Source: an uncultured Pelagibacteraceae bacterium (GTDB lineage Bacteria; Pseudomonadota; Alphaproteobacteria; Pelagibacterales; Pelagibacteraceae). From it: DNA of 64,000 nt. The stretch spans positions 1 to 64,000 of the forward strand of contig CACFXK010000004.1 in NCBI GenBank assembly GCA_902570125.1, read 5' to 3'. Under the pieces are notes generated by a model, which was not told where the DNA came from, did not search any database, and saw nothing but the letters and a program-made list of their open reading frames with translations. The position numbers and the translations under genes were made by a program. Shown here piece after piece: positions 51,250-60,448 of this stretch (position 1 is the stretch's first letter; every line of letters starts with the position of its first letter).

Positions 51250-52847
51250 CTAGCATCTTCTATTATCATATCTGCTGCTTTTTCAGCAATCATAATAGTA
51301 GGTGCATTGGTATTTCCTGAGGTTATTGATGGCATGACAGATGCATCAACAATTCTTAAATTTTCTAAGCCATGAGCGACTAATCGGTCAGATACAACTG
51401 CATTTTCGTCAGTCCCCATTCTACATGTGCTCACAGGATGAAAAATAGTACTACAAAATTTTCCAGCCTCTTTAGCCAATTCCTCATTATCCGTAATATG
51501 AATTCCAGGCCTATATTCTTCAGGCTCATACTCTTTATAAGCTTTTGAATTCATAACAATATTTCTTGTGATTTTTAATGCTTTACCTGCAATTTCTCTG
51601 TCTTCGTCTGTAGATAAGTAATTCATCTTAATTTCTGGAGATACTCTTGTATCGGATGATTTTAATTTAATAGAACCTCTGCTGGTTGGTCTTACATTTG
51701 TGATGCTAGGAGTAAATGCTGTAAATTTATGAAGGGAGCCTTTGCCTAAGACATCTGTGCTAGCTGGAGATACATGGAATTGCAAATTAGGAGTTGCTAA
51801 ATGATCATCACTTTTTACAAAGCCACATAAATAACTAGCCCCGACCGTTAGTGGTCCTTTTCTAAATAAGAAATATTTTAGTCCAGTCATAAGCTTTTTA
51901 GTCATACTATAATAGATATCATTTAAGCTTTCTAAATTTTTAACTTTATAAACTGGTCTTAACATTAAATGATCTGTTAAATTCATACCTACTCCAGGAT
52001 GATCTTTAACTACATTTACATTATTTTTTTTTAAAAGTTCACCTGGACCAATACCTGAAGCTTGAAGAATATGAGGTGAGCCTATCGTCCCAGAACTTAA
52101 AATTACCTCTTTATTTGCTTTAACAGTAATTACATTCTCACCAATCCAATAATTCACTTTGTCTGCTTTTTTATTATCAAACTCAATGTTCTTAACATGA
52201 GCATTCGTAACAACTTTTAAATTTTTTCTTTTTTTAACTGGATTGAGATACCCTACGGCAGTACTACATCTTAGACCATTTCTTACGGTAAAAGGAAAAT
52301 AACCCATTCCTTCATTGTCACCATTATTAAAATCATCAGTTCTTTTGTGACCAAATTCTTCTGCTGCATCCATAAATAGATCGCACACTTTAAAGGTTCC
52401 TCTTATTTGCTGAACTGCCAAAGGACCACCAGATCCATGAAATTCATTTTCACCAAATTGAAAATCTTCAGATTTTTTAAAATAGGGAAGCACATCTTCC
52501 CATGACCAACCAACGTTACCAAGCTGTCTCCAATAATCAAAATCGTTCGATTGACCTCTAATATAAAGCATTCCATTTATTGAGGAACTTCCACCTAAAG
52601 TTTTACCTCTTGGGTAAACCATTTCTCTATTATCACAAAACTCTTCTTTTTCCGTCTGAAAACACCAATCCGTTTTTGGGTTCAACATTGTTTTAAAATA
52701 TCCACCTGGAATATGGATCCAAGGGTTTGTGTCTCTACTTCCAGCCTCGATCAATAAAACTTTATGATTTGGATTAGCGCTTAATCTATTTGCTAGTACA
52801 CATCCAGCAGATCCAGCACCTAAAATAACATAATCAAAGTTTTCCAT
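51246..52847 (-). CDS. GMC-family oxidoreductase (choline dehydrogenase-like)
   Basis: The 533-aa protein from ATG 52847 begins MENFDYVILGAGSAGCVLAN, the FAD loop. GMC signatures are PRGKTLGGSSSINGMLYIRG and SSGTIGSPHILQASGIGPGELL. The active-site histidine is in FHPVSTCRMG and the Asn region in SGNTNAPTIMIAEK. It fits choline dehydrogenase or an alcohol dehydrogenase of the same family. An upstream in-frame start would give 33 hydrophobic extra residues and is not preferred. It is divergent from the monooxygenase gene, 80 bp apart. Choline would tie it to the betaine pathway, but the specificity is unproven. Confidence 0.88.
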   Translation of the reverse strand: MENFDYVILGAGSAGCVLANRLSANPNHKVLLIEAGSRDTNPWIHIPGGYFKTMLNPKTDWCFQTEKEEFCDNREMVYPRGKTLGGSSSINGMLYIRGQSNDFDYWRQLGNVGWSWEDVLPYFKKSEDFQFGENEFHGSGGPLAVQQIRGTFKVCDLFMDAAEEFGHKRTDDFNNGDNEGMGYFPFTVRNGLRCSTAVGYLNPVKKRKNLKVVTNAHVKNIEFDNKKADKVNYWIGENVITVKANKEVILSSGTIGSPHILQASGIGPGELLKKNNVNVVKDHPGVGMNLTDHLMLRPVYKVKNLESLNDIYYSMTKKLMTGLKYFLFRKGPLTVGASYLCGFVKSDDHLATPNLQFHVSPASTDVLGKGSLHKFTAFTPSITNVRPTSRGSIKLKSSDTRVSPEIKMNYLSTDEDREIAGKALKITRNIVMNSKAYKEYEPEEYRPGIHITDNEELAKEAGKFCSTIFHPVSTCRMGTDENAVVSDRLVAHGLENLRIVDASVMPSITSGNTNAPTIMIAEKAADMIIEDAR

Positions 52848-52927
52848 AATATTTTTATAATTAAATTTTTTTAAAAATCTTTTAACATATACTTTATAAA
52901 TTAAATAATAACATTGAGTAGTTATAT

Positions 52928-54523
52928 ATGAAATATTTAGACGCATTAATTATAGGTGCTGGATTTTCAGGACTATATCAACTTCATTGTTTGAGAGATA
53001 AATTAAAATTAAACACATTGGTCCTAGAAGAAGGAGATGATCTAGGAGGTACATGGTACTGGAATAGATACCCAGGGGCGAGATGTGACTCAGAGAGTTT
53101 TACCTATGGTTTTACTTTTTCAAAAAAAATTTTTAAAAACTGGACTTGGAAAGAAAGATATCCTAAACAAAAAGTAATTTTAAAATATCTCAAATATTTT
53201 TCGAAAGAATATAATCTTAAAAAAAACATAGTTTTTAAACAAAAGGTAATATCTACACAATATTTTGAAAAAGAAAACTTATGGAAAGTAAAAACGAACA
53301 ATAAGAAAATTTATTTTGCAAAATATTTAATTTGTGCAGTTGGGTCCCTTTCCTCAATTAATTTACCTGCAATAAAAGGAATAAACCAATTTAAAGGTCA
53401 ACTACACCACAGTGGTAGATGGCCCAAAAAAAATATTAATTTTAAAAATAAAATTGTTGGACAGGTAGGAACAGGTTCTACTGGGATACAGATCGCACCT
53501 GAAATTGCCAAAAAAGCAAAAAAATTAGTTTTATTCCAAAGATCTCCGAATTTTAGTATTCCAGCAAGAAATAGAAAATTATCAAATACAAACATTAAAA
53601 ACTATAAAAAAAATTTTAATAAATTAAGAAGTTTTTTAAAAAGAACACCAGGTGGCCATCCTTTTGAATTTCCAAAAAAATCTGCATTTGATTTTAACGA
53701 AGCTAGAAGAAATCAGATGTATGAAAAATCTTGGCATTATGGAACTTTATCCTTTAGAGCAACTTTTAATGACATAGTAAAAACCATCAAAGCAAATAAA
53801 ACAGCAGTTAAATTTATTGAAAATAAAATATACTCAACAGTTAAAAATAAAGAGTATGCAAAGATCCTTACTAATTTTGACCACCCATTTACTGCTAAAA
53901 GACCAACCTTAAATACAAATTATTATGAGATGTTTAATAAAAAAAATGTGGAATTAGTTGATTTAAAAGAAAACCCAATAATAAAAATTACCAAAAGAGG
54001 AATAAAGACAAAAAAAAATGAATACACACTAGATAAAATTATATTTGCAACAGGATTTGATGCTCTGACAGGTTCAATTGAAAAATTAAATATAACTGGG
54101 AAAAAGGGAATTAAATTGACTAAATATTGGAAAAGTGGACCTAAAAGTTTTTTAGGACTTCTTGTTCCTAACTTTCCAAATATGTTTATAGTTAGTGGTC
54201 CAGGAAGTCCCTCAGTATTAACAAATGTACCGGTACAAATAGAACAGCATGTTGAATGGATTACTAAATGTATTAAGTTTTTGGAAAATAATAAAAGACA
54301 AAGTATAGAAAGTACAAATGAAGCAGCAAAAAAATGGCAAAAAGAAATTACGAGCTCAGTTAAAAAAACATTATTTATGAAAGCAAAAAGCTCGTGGTAT
54401 AAAGGCGACAATATACCTGGCAAGTCGAAGTCTTTTTTACCTTATCCTGGTGGAATGCCAAAATATAGAAAAGCTTGTTTAAAAGTTGAGAAGACTAATT
54501 ATAAAGAATTAAAAATAATCTAA
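52928..54523 (+). CDS. Baeyer-Villiger-type flavin-containing monooxygenase
   Basis: The 531-aa protein has two Rossmann loops, GAGFSG (10-15) and VGTGSTGIQ (NADPH side). GGTWYWNRYPGARCDSES is the class-B monooxygenase motif, and the Baeyer-Villiger fingerprint FxGxxxHxxxW appears in FKGQLHHSGRWP. It would use NADPH and O2 to insert oxygen next to a ketone or oxidise a sulfide or amine. TMA monooxygenase (Tmm) is a shorter relative with different motifs, so I do not assign that. It starts the plus-strand run to the TRAP genes. Confidence 0.87.
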   Translation: MKYLDALIIGAGFSGLYQLHCLRDKLKLNTLVLEEGDDLGGTWYWNRYPGARCDSESFTYGFTFSKKIFKNWTWKERYPKQKVILKYLKYFSKEYNLKKNIVFKQKVISTQYFEKENLWKVKTNNKKIYFAKYLICAVGSLSSINLPAIKGINQFKGQLHHSGRWPKKNINFKNKIVGQVGTGSTGIQIAPEIAKKAKKLVLFQRSPNFSIPARNRKLSNTNIKNYKKNFNKLRSFLKRTPGGHPFEFPKKSAFDFNEARRNQMYEKSWHYGTLSFRATFNDIVKTIKANKTAVKFIENKIYSTVKNKEYAKILTNFDHPFTAKRPTLNTNYYEMFNKKNVELVDLKENPIIKITKRGIKTKKNEYTLDKIIFATGFDALTGSIEKLNITGKKGIKLTKYWKSGPKSFLGLLVPNFPNMFIVSGPGSPSVLTNVPVQIEQHVEWITKCIKFLENNKRQSIESTNEAAKKWQKEITSSVKKTLFMKAKSSWYKGDNIPGKSKSFLPYPGGMPKYRKACLKVEKTNYKELKII

Positions 54524-55267
54524 ATGAATAAAATTAAATTTCTAATAATATATTTTTTTTTAATTTGTAATGTTTTTGCCGCAGAAATAAAAATTATTCT
54601 TGATAAGCCAGGCGAAGGAAAAAAAATTATTAATCACTCATGGGTTCAAATTGAATACACAGGTTCTTTTGTTGATGGAAAAGTTTTCGATACCAACGTT
54701 GGAAAAGATAGACCTTTAGTTGTTCAAATAGGTATGAAAGAAGTTATACCTGGATTTGAAATGGGTATTGTTGGAGCCAATAAAGGAACTGTCAGAAAAA
54801 TTAAAATACCTGCTGAACTAGCATATGGAGCAACAGGTGCTGGAAATATAATACCGCCAAACTCCGATCTTATTTTTGAGTTCAAGATTATTGATGTTCT
54901 AGATCCAAATTATAATTTAATAACATCTGATGAATTAAACAATTTATTGAAAAAAAATGCAGTAGTTTTAGATATTAGAACAGAAGACCAATGGATTAAA
55001 ACTGGTGTAATTAAAGAGTCGTTTCAAGAAACAGCTTTTGATAAAAATGGAAAATTTAATGTTTACCTTATGGATAGAGTAAGAGCTTTAGCTGGAGCAG
55101 AGTCTCAAAATATTGAAATTATTTTTGTTAGTCATGATGGTGAAACAGCATCAATTTTAGGCAATGCTTTTGCAGAAGATCTTGGTTTTAAAAATGTTTA
55201 TGTTCTTGATGGAGGAATTAAAGCTTGGATTAGTGAGAAAAAAGCATTAGTTTCCTTCTTAAAATAA
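54524..55267 (+). CDS. Secreted FKBP peptidyl-prolyl isomerase fused to a rhodanese domain
   Basis: The 247-aa protein has a signal peptide (MNKIKFLIIYFFLICNVFA) and an FKBP domain (about 30-126: VQIEYTGSFVDGKVFD, IPGFEMGIVG, AYGATGAGNIIPPNSDLIFEF). A rhodanese domain (about 133-245) follows, with VVLDIRTEDQW and YVLDGGIKAWISEKK. The catalytic-cysteine position of the rhodanese reads S203 in FVSHDGE, so sulfur transfer is unlikely. A folding enzyme with an inactive rhodanese as a binding module is the simplest reading. It abuts the monooxygenase stop. Confidence 0.87.
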   Translation: MNKIKFLIIYFFLICNVFAAEIKIILDKPGEGKKIINHSWVQIEYTGSFVDGKVFDTNVGKDRPLVVQIGMKEVIPGFEMGIVGANKGTVRKIKIPAELAYGATGAGNIIPPNSDLIFEFKIIDVLDPNYNLITSDELNNLLKKNAVVLDIRTEDQWIKTGVIKESFQETAFDKNGKFNVYLMDRVRALAGAESQNIEIIFVSHDGETASILGNAFAEDLGFKNVYVLDGGIKAWISEKKALVSFLK

Positions 55268-55284
55268 CGTCAATCATTTGGGAA

Positions 55285-56064
55285 ATGAAACTTAAGGATA
55301 GGGTAGCAATAGTTACAGGCGGAGGAAAAGGAATAGGACAAGAAATTTGTCTTGGTCTTGTAAAAGAAGGTGCAAAGATAGTTATCGCAGAAATAGATAT
55401 TGAAAATTCAGAAAAAGCTAAAAAAAAAATTATAGAGGCAGGCAGTGAAGCAATAATTATAAAAACTGACGTTTCAAATCAAAAGAGCATCAACGAGATG
55501 GTGGATCAAACTATCAAACACTACGGTAAAATTGATATTCTAATAAACAATGCAGGAATTAGACATGTTAAGAAACTTTTAGATCATACAAAACAAGATT
55601 GGGATGATATGATTTCTGTAAATCTAACAGCACCTTTCCTTGCTAGTCAGGCTGTAATTCCTCATATGATTAAAAATGGAAAAGGTAAAATTATTAACTT
55701 TGGGTCGATAGCAAGTTTTATGGGAAGACCAGATAGGGTAGGATATGTAGCTGCAAAGAGCGGTGTCTTAGGCTTAACAAGAGCATTATCTGTTGATCTA
55801 ACTGGAAAAAATATTAATGTAAATACTATTTGTCCAGGTTTAATATCTACCTCATTTAATCAAAAATATGCTGAAGATCCAAAACATGGTGAAGCCTGGG
55901 GGAAAGAAACTGTAGTAGGTAGATGGGGAGAACCAAAAGATATAGTTGGAGCAGCAGTATTTTTATCAAGCGATGATTCTGATTTCATAAATGGCTCTGA
56001 AATAAAAATAGATGGTGGATGGCTCTCTTCTAAAGTTAGAAGAGGAGAATTAGATAATGAGTAA
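55285..56064 (+). CDS. Short-chain dehydrogenase (3-oxoacyl/3-hydroxybutyrate dehydrogenase-like)
   Basis: The 259-aa classical SDR has VTGGGKGIGQ (10-19), NNAG (88-91), S141 in FGSIAS and Y154-K158 in YVAAK. The end INGSEIKIDGGWLSSKVRRGE is typical of family members that act on hydroxyacyl or sugar substrates. It overlaps the aldehyde dehydrogenase start by 8 bp. The two, with the next dehydrogenase gene, may form an alcohol/aldehyde/acid oxidation series (inference). Confidence 0.92.
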   Translation: MKLKDRVAIVTGGGKGIGQEICLGLVKEGAKIVIAEIDIENSEKAKKKIIEAGSEAIIIKTDVSNQKSINEMVDQTIKHYGKIDILINNAGIRHVKKLLDHTKQDWDDMISVNLTAPFLASQAVIPHMIKNGKGKIINFGSIASFMGRPDRVGYVAAKSGVLGLTRALSVDLTGKNINVNTICPGLISTSFNQKYAEDPKHGEAWGKETVVGRWGEPKDIVGAAVFLSSDDSDFINGSEIKIDGGWLSSKVRRGELDNE

Positions 56065-57574
56065 CTTTGAAAAAAATCTTGAGCAAGCAATTAATAATGC
56101 AAAAAGATTAACTGATAAAATTTTAATTGATGGCAAACTAATATCTGCTCAAACAAATAATAAGATACTAGTATTAAATCCAAGCACAGGAGACAATATC
56201 GGTTCTGCTCCTCAATGTAATAAAGATGATGTTAATATTGCTGTTGAGTCAGCACACAAAGCTTTTCAAAAATGGAAAAAAATACCAGCAAGGGAAAGAG
56301 GAAAAATGGTTGCTGCTGGAGCAAAAAGATTAGAGGAAAGAAAGTCAGAAATTGAAACTTTATTATCATTAGATACAGGTAATGCTTTAAGGACACAGGC
56401 TATACCAGAAACAGGTGCTTCCATTGAACTTACAAATATGTTTGCTGGTTTGTCTGGAGAGTTAAAAGGAGAAAATTATCCAACCAATATTCCAAATAGT
56501 ATTCATTATACCACCAGAGATCCAATTGGGGTTGTTTGTGCAATCGTACCTTGGAATGCGCCATTATTTTTAACAGTAGCAAAAATCGCTCCAGCTATTG
56601 TAGCAGGAAATAGTGTTGTTTTAAAAACAGCTGAACAAGCTCCATTTTGTGCTCTTCTACTATCGGAGATATTTCAACAAGAACTTCCTCCGGGTGTTTT
56701 AAATGTAATTTCAGGCTATGGAGAAGAGTGTGGCGAACCTCTGGTAACTCATGAAAAAGTAAGAAAAGTAACGTTTACTGGATCTTTTACTGTAGGAAAG
56801 ATTATAGCGCAAAAAGCAGCTCCTAAATTATGTCCAGTTACTTTAGAGCTTGGAGGAAAAAATCCAAATATAATAATGAGTGATGCAGATTTAGATATTG
56901 CAATTCAAGGGGTTATTGATGGAATGAGATATACTCGACAAGGACAAGCATGTACTGCTGGTTCAAGAGTTTATATTCAAGAAAAAATTTATGATCAAGT
57001 ACTGGGTGGAGCTGTTGAAAAATTAAGTAAATTAAAAATGGGTAATGCTCTAGATGAAAGTTCTGATATAGGAGCTATTATTTCCGAAGAACAACTGAAA
57101 AGAACTTTATATTATATGGATATTGCCAAAAAAAACTCTACAACCAACGTTGTGCATGGCGGCAATCAACTAACAGGTGGTGATTATAAAAATGGTTTCT
57201 TTTATGAACCTACATTGATGTCAGGTGTTCCAGTAAGCTCTCCAGTTTGTCAAGAAGAAATATTTGGTCCTGTTGCTTGTGCAATACCATTTAAAACATT
57301 TGATGAAGTAATGAACAGTGCAAATGATACACCATTTGGATTGTCAGCGGTATTGTGGACACAAAATTTATCTAGAGCTTTACAGTTTGTTGAAGAAATT
57401 GAAGCAGGTTTCGTTCAAGTGAATCAATGTGTAGCGCCTAGAGCTAATGTTTCATATGGAGGATTAAAAATGAGTGGCCTAGGAAAAGAGTATGCATTTG
57501 ATAGTATGGTTAATCATTTTACTCAAAGTAAAACAGTTTTGATTAATAGAGGAAAATCAAATATAGATAATTAA
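56057..57574 (+). CDS. NAD(P)-dependent aldehyde dehydrogenase
   Basis: The 505-aa protein has the full ALDH fold. It has PWNAPLFLTVAKIAPAIVAGNSVVLK, E264 in LELGGKNP and the nucleophile C299 in GQACTAGSR, with the cofactor loop TFTGSFTVGK. It oxidises an aldehyde to the acid; betaine aldehyde is one option but the active-site pocket is not specific to it. It overlaps the SDR gene and lies 2 bp from the next gene, whose family acts on 3-hydroxyisobutyrate-like acids. Confidence 0.93.
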   Translation: MSNFEKNLEQAINNAKRLTDKILIDGKLISAQTNNKILVLNPSTGDNIGSAPQCNKDDVNIAVESAHKAFQKWKKIPARERGKMVAAGAKRLEERKSEIETLLSLDTGNALRTQAIPETGASIELTNMFAGLSGELKGENYPTNIPNSIHYTTRDPIGVVCAIVPWNAPLFLTVAKIAPAIVAGNSVVLKTAEQAPFCALLLSEIFQQELPPGVLNVISGYGEECGEPLVTHEKVRKVTFTGSFTVGKIIAQKAAPKLCPVTLELGGKNPNIIMSDADLDIAIQGVIDGMRYTRQGQACTAGSRVYIQEKIYDQVLGGAVEKLSKLKMGNALDESSDIGAIISEEQLKRTLYYMDIAKKNSTTNVVHGGNQLTGGDYKNGFFYEPTLMSGVPVSSPVCQEEIFGPVACAIPFKTFDEVMNSANDTPFGLSAVLWTQNLSRALQFVEEIEAGFVQVNQCVAPRANVSYGGLKMSGLGKEYAFDSMVNHFTQSKTVLINRGKSNIDN

Positions 57575-57576
57575 AA

Positions 57577-58503
57577 ATGACAGATCAAATAGCATTTATC
57601 GGTGTAGGTAATATGGGTAACCCAATGGCAGATCAATTAGTTAAGGCTGGTAAAAAAGTTAAAGCCTACGATGTTTCTCCAGAAATGATAAAAAAAGCTA
57701 AGGATGCGAATTTAGATGTGGTTGATACATTAGATGAGGTCCTTAAAGGTGCAAATTTTGTAATCTCAATGTTGCCTGAAGGCAAACATGTAAAATCTCT
57801 TTTTTTAGGAGACAAAGGTATTATTGATAAAATTTCAAAGGATGCTCTCATAATTGACTGTTCAACAATTGATATTGAAACTTCTTTGTTACTAGGCAAG
57901 GAAGCAAAGAATAGAGGAATTAAAATGATTGATGCGCCTGTTACAGGAGGTGTTATGGGAGCAAGAGTAGGTAAATTAAATTTTTTAGTCGGTGGAGATG
58001 ATGAAGCTGTAAATTTAGCTAAACCATTAATGGATATAATGGGGCAAAAAATTTTACATGCTGGACCACAAGGAAGTGGAGTTGGAGTTAAGATTTGTAA
58101 TAATATGTCTTTAGGAATTTCAATGATAGCAGCATCAGAGGCACTAATGTTAGCGAAAAGACTAAAGATGGATTTAAAAAAAGTTCATGAAATTATGAAA
58201 AATGCCTCTGGAAATAATTGGGCTTTATCAACATATACACCGCTGCCAAATTTAACAGACGGCGTTCCCTCTAATAACAAATATAGACCAGGCTTTTCTG
58301 CAGCCATGATGACTAAAGATTTAAAGTTAGCTAATGATGCCGCAAAATCTGTAAATGCTTCTACACCTCTAGGAAAACATGCCTTAGATATATTTAACGA
58401 ATTTTGTGAAGGTGGTGATAGCGAAACAGATTATTCAGGTATATCTAAAAAAATTGGCGGAGATGCTTGGGATTATCCCTTTGATCCTAAGGGTAAGAAA
58501 TAG
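57577..58503 (+). CDS. 3-hydroxyisobutyrate dehydrogenase-like beta-hydroxyacid dehydrogenase
   Basis: The 308-aa protein begins IAFIGVGNMGNPMADQLVKAGK, the NAD loop. DAPVTGGVMGARVGKL is the substrate glycine-rich motif, and GSGVGVKICNNMSLGISM has the catalytic lysine. Length agrees with HIBADH, although tartronate semialdehyde reductase and related enzymes share this pattern. It ends the metabolic run before the TRAP genes, which may import its substrate (inference). Confidence 0.9.
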   Translation: MTDQIAFIGVGNMGNPMADQLVKAGKKVKAYDVSPEMIKKAKDANLDVVDTLDEVLKGANFVISMLPEGKHVKSLFLGDKGIIDKISKDALIIDCSTIDIETSLLLGKEAKNRGIKMIDAPVTGGVMGARVGKLNFLVGGDDEAVNLAKPLMDIMGQKILHAGPQGSGVGVKICNNMSLGISMIAASEALMLAKRLKMDLKKVHEIMKNASGNNWALSTYTPLPNLTDGVPSNNKYRPGFSAAMMTKDLKLANDAAKSVNASTPLGKHALDIFNEFCEGGDSETDYSGISKKIGGDAWDYPFDPKGKK

Positions 58504-58623
58504 CTACTATTAAACCTCTGGTTGTATAAAAAATGCAACAATTAATCGTTTTACATTTGTCATCCAATGAGTTTTACTTCGCTCATTATTAAGACTTAAT
58601 AACAATAAAGAGAGGGATAAATA

Positions 58624-59712
58624 ATGAAAAAAATCACTTCAATGATTTTAGCTTTAGTATTTGCAGTTTCAGTAATTGGATCTGCTTCTGCTAAAACATT
58701 AAAAATCCAACTTACTTTTCCTAAAACATCATACGATGGACAAATCGTAAAAATGTGGACTGACAGAGTAACAAAACTAACTCGTGGAGAGTTAAAATTT
58801 GAGCTTCTTTCAAAAGGTGAAGTTGTTGGTATGAAAGAAACACTAGAAGCTGTTGACAAAGGTCTAGTAGATGGTGGTGCAGCATGGACTCACTACTGGT
58901 CAAACTATCACCCAGCTGCGATGTTATTTGGATCGCCAGTTGCTGGTGGAGGAATTGGTTTAAGCACTAAATCTTGGTTAGCTTGGTATTTCGATAATGG
59001 TGGTAAAGAATTATACGACCAATTATGGAGCGAAATGGGAATGAATGTTAAAGGTTTCGTGATGGCATCATCAGGACCTGAAGCATTAGGTTGGTTTAAA
59101 GAGCCAATTAAAAACATGGATGATTTCAGAAAATACAGATTCAGAACTCCTCCAGGAATTCCAGGACAAACATACAAAGATATCGGAATTGCATCAGTAT
59201 CTTTATCAGGTGGTGATATTTTACCAGCACTTGAAAAAGGAACTATTGATGCTGCTGAATGGTGTTGTCCAAAACCAGACTCAGTTTTTGGTTTTCAAAA
59301 AGTTCTTAAAAACTACTATCTACAAGGATTACACCAAAACGTAGTAAATGGTGATATCTATATTAATGGAGATGTTTACAATTCTTTAACTGACCATCAA
59401 AAATATGCAATGGAAGTTGCGTCTGAAGCGATGATCACTAGAAACATCACTAATAGAGCTGTAGAAAATGGTAAAGCGTTAATCGATCTTACTGAAAATC
59501 ACGGTGTAAAACTTTGGGATACACCAGCTGATTATTTCACTGAGTACATGAACGCTGCTCAAGCAACTCTTAAAAAGAATGCTGCATCAAATGCTTTCTT
59601 TAAAGAAGTTTATGAGCACATGACTGCACATGCAAAAATTGTAGTACCTTTTATTGCACAAATGGAAACATCTGATGCATCAATTGGAACTGCTTTCGCA
59701 TCACAACAGTAG
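58624..59712 (+). CDS. dctP: TRAP transporter substrate-binding protein (TakP-like DctP)
   Basis: The 362-aa protein has a signal peptide (MKKITSMILALVFAVSVIGS) and the DctP fold. The carboxylate-binding Arg is in YRFRTPPGIPGQ, and DAAEWCCPKPDS resembles the TakP family that binds 2-oxo acids. A ribosome site GAGAGG precedes the ATG. A strong terminator follows before dctQ, so the binding protein probably exceeds the membrane subunits. The ligand is probably a carboxylate, not certain. Confidence 0.92.
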   Translation: MKKITSMILALVFAVSVIGSASAKTLKIQLTFPKTSYDGQIVKMWTDRVTKLTRGELKFELLSKGEVVGMKETLEAVDKGLVDGGAAWTHYWSNYHPAAMLFGSPVAGGGIGLSTKSWLAWYFDNGGKELYDQLWSEMGMNVKGFVMASSGPEALGWFKEPIKNMDDFRKYRFRTPPGIPGQTYKDIGIASVSLSGGDILPALEKGTIDAAEWCCPKPDSVFGFQKVLKNYYLQGLHQNVVNGDIYINGDVYNSLTDHQKYAMEVASEAMITRNITNRAVENGKALIDLTENHGVKLWDTPADYFTEYMNAAQATLKKNAASNAFFKEVYEHMTAHAKIVVPFIAQMETSDASIGTAFASQQ

Positions 59713-59723
59713 TTAAAAATATT

Positions 59724-59759
59724 AAAACGGGGATTGTTTAAAAAATCCCCGTTTTTTTT
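59724..59759 (+). terminator. Intrinsic terminator between dctP and dctQ
   Basis: A perfect stem, AAAACGGGGAT and ATCCCCGTTTT, encloses a 10-nt loop and continues into a run of eight T. This is a classical rho-independent terminator 12 bp after the dctP stop. Partial read-through would make much more binding protein than permease. Confidence 0.88.
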
Positions 59760-59791
59760 ACAAATTTAATTTAAATAACTATACTTGTTAA

Positions 59792-60448
59792 ATGGTTGAT
59801 AAAGACTCAGAGCCTAAAGTTAAAGAAAATCTTGATATTACTGACGAGCTTATAGCCGAAAGAAGAACAAGTTTAAAAATGCCTGAGGATATGACTCCTT
59901 GGATGGCAAAAACAATAGAATTCATAGACTCAAAAATGTTAATTACCGGCAAAGTATTTGCCTGGTTAACTGTATTTCTAATTTATGCAATGATCCATGA
60001 GGTTATTGGAAGACATTTTTTCAACAGACCTACTTTATGGTCATTTGACATCAGCAGAATGTTGGCTGGTGCTTTATTTATGTTAGGTGCAGCCTATACA
60101 TTATCAAAAGGAATACATATAAGAGCAGATTTTCTTTATCGAAATTGGTCAGTAAAAAATCAGGCTAGAGTAGATTTATTTTTATATTTATTATTTTTTA
60201 TACCAGGGTTTCTTGTATTTTTCCTTGTAAGTTTTGATTACGCCTATACTTCAATTTGTGGAAGATCAAATTTAGAGGAATGCTTAGGTGGTAAAGTTAG
60301 AATTCAAAGAGCCATGGATACAACATGGATGCCAATTATGTGGCCTTTAAAAAGTTGTATGCCTATTGGTGCATTTTTACTTTTAGTACAAGGTATATCT
60401 GAAATTTTAAAAACTTATTATGCTTTTGTTAAGGGGAGATGGCCCTAA
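59792..60448 (+). CDS. dctQ: TRAP transporter small permease subunit (DctQ)
   Basis: The 218-aa protein has four membrane spans (about 50-70, 90-108, 127-150 and 185-208) after a hydrophilic N-terminus of about 45 residues. The HEVIGRHFFNRPTLWSFDISRM segment is the DctQ signature. Two cysteines lie in the loop YTSICGRSNLEECLGG. It overlaps dctM by 10 bp and links the binding protein to the large permease. Confidence 0.92.
   Translation: MVDKDSEPKVKENLDITDELIAERRTSLKMPEDMTPWMAKTIEFIDSKMLITGKVFAWLTVFLIYAMIHEVIGRHFFNRPTLWSFDISRMLAGALFMLGAAYTLSKGIHIRADFLYRNWSVKNQARVDLFLYLLFFIPGFLVFFLVSFDYAYTSICGRSNLEECLGGKVRIQRAMDTTWMPIMWPLKSCMPIGAFLLLVQGISEILKTYYAFVKGRWP

Noticed and set aside
58566..58587. Inverted repeat AATGAG/CTCATT upstream of dctP
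   Set aside because: A 6-bp repeat with a 10-nt spacer can occur by chance in this DNA and has no other support.
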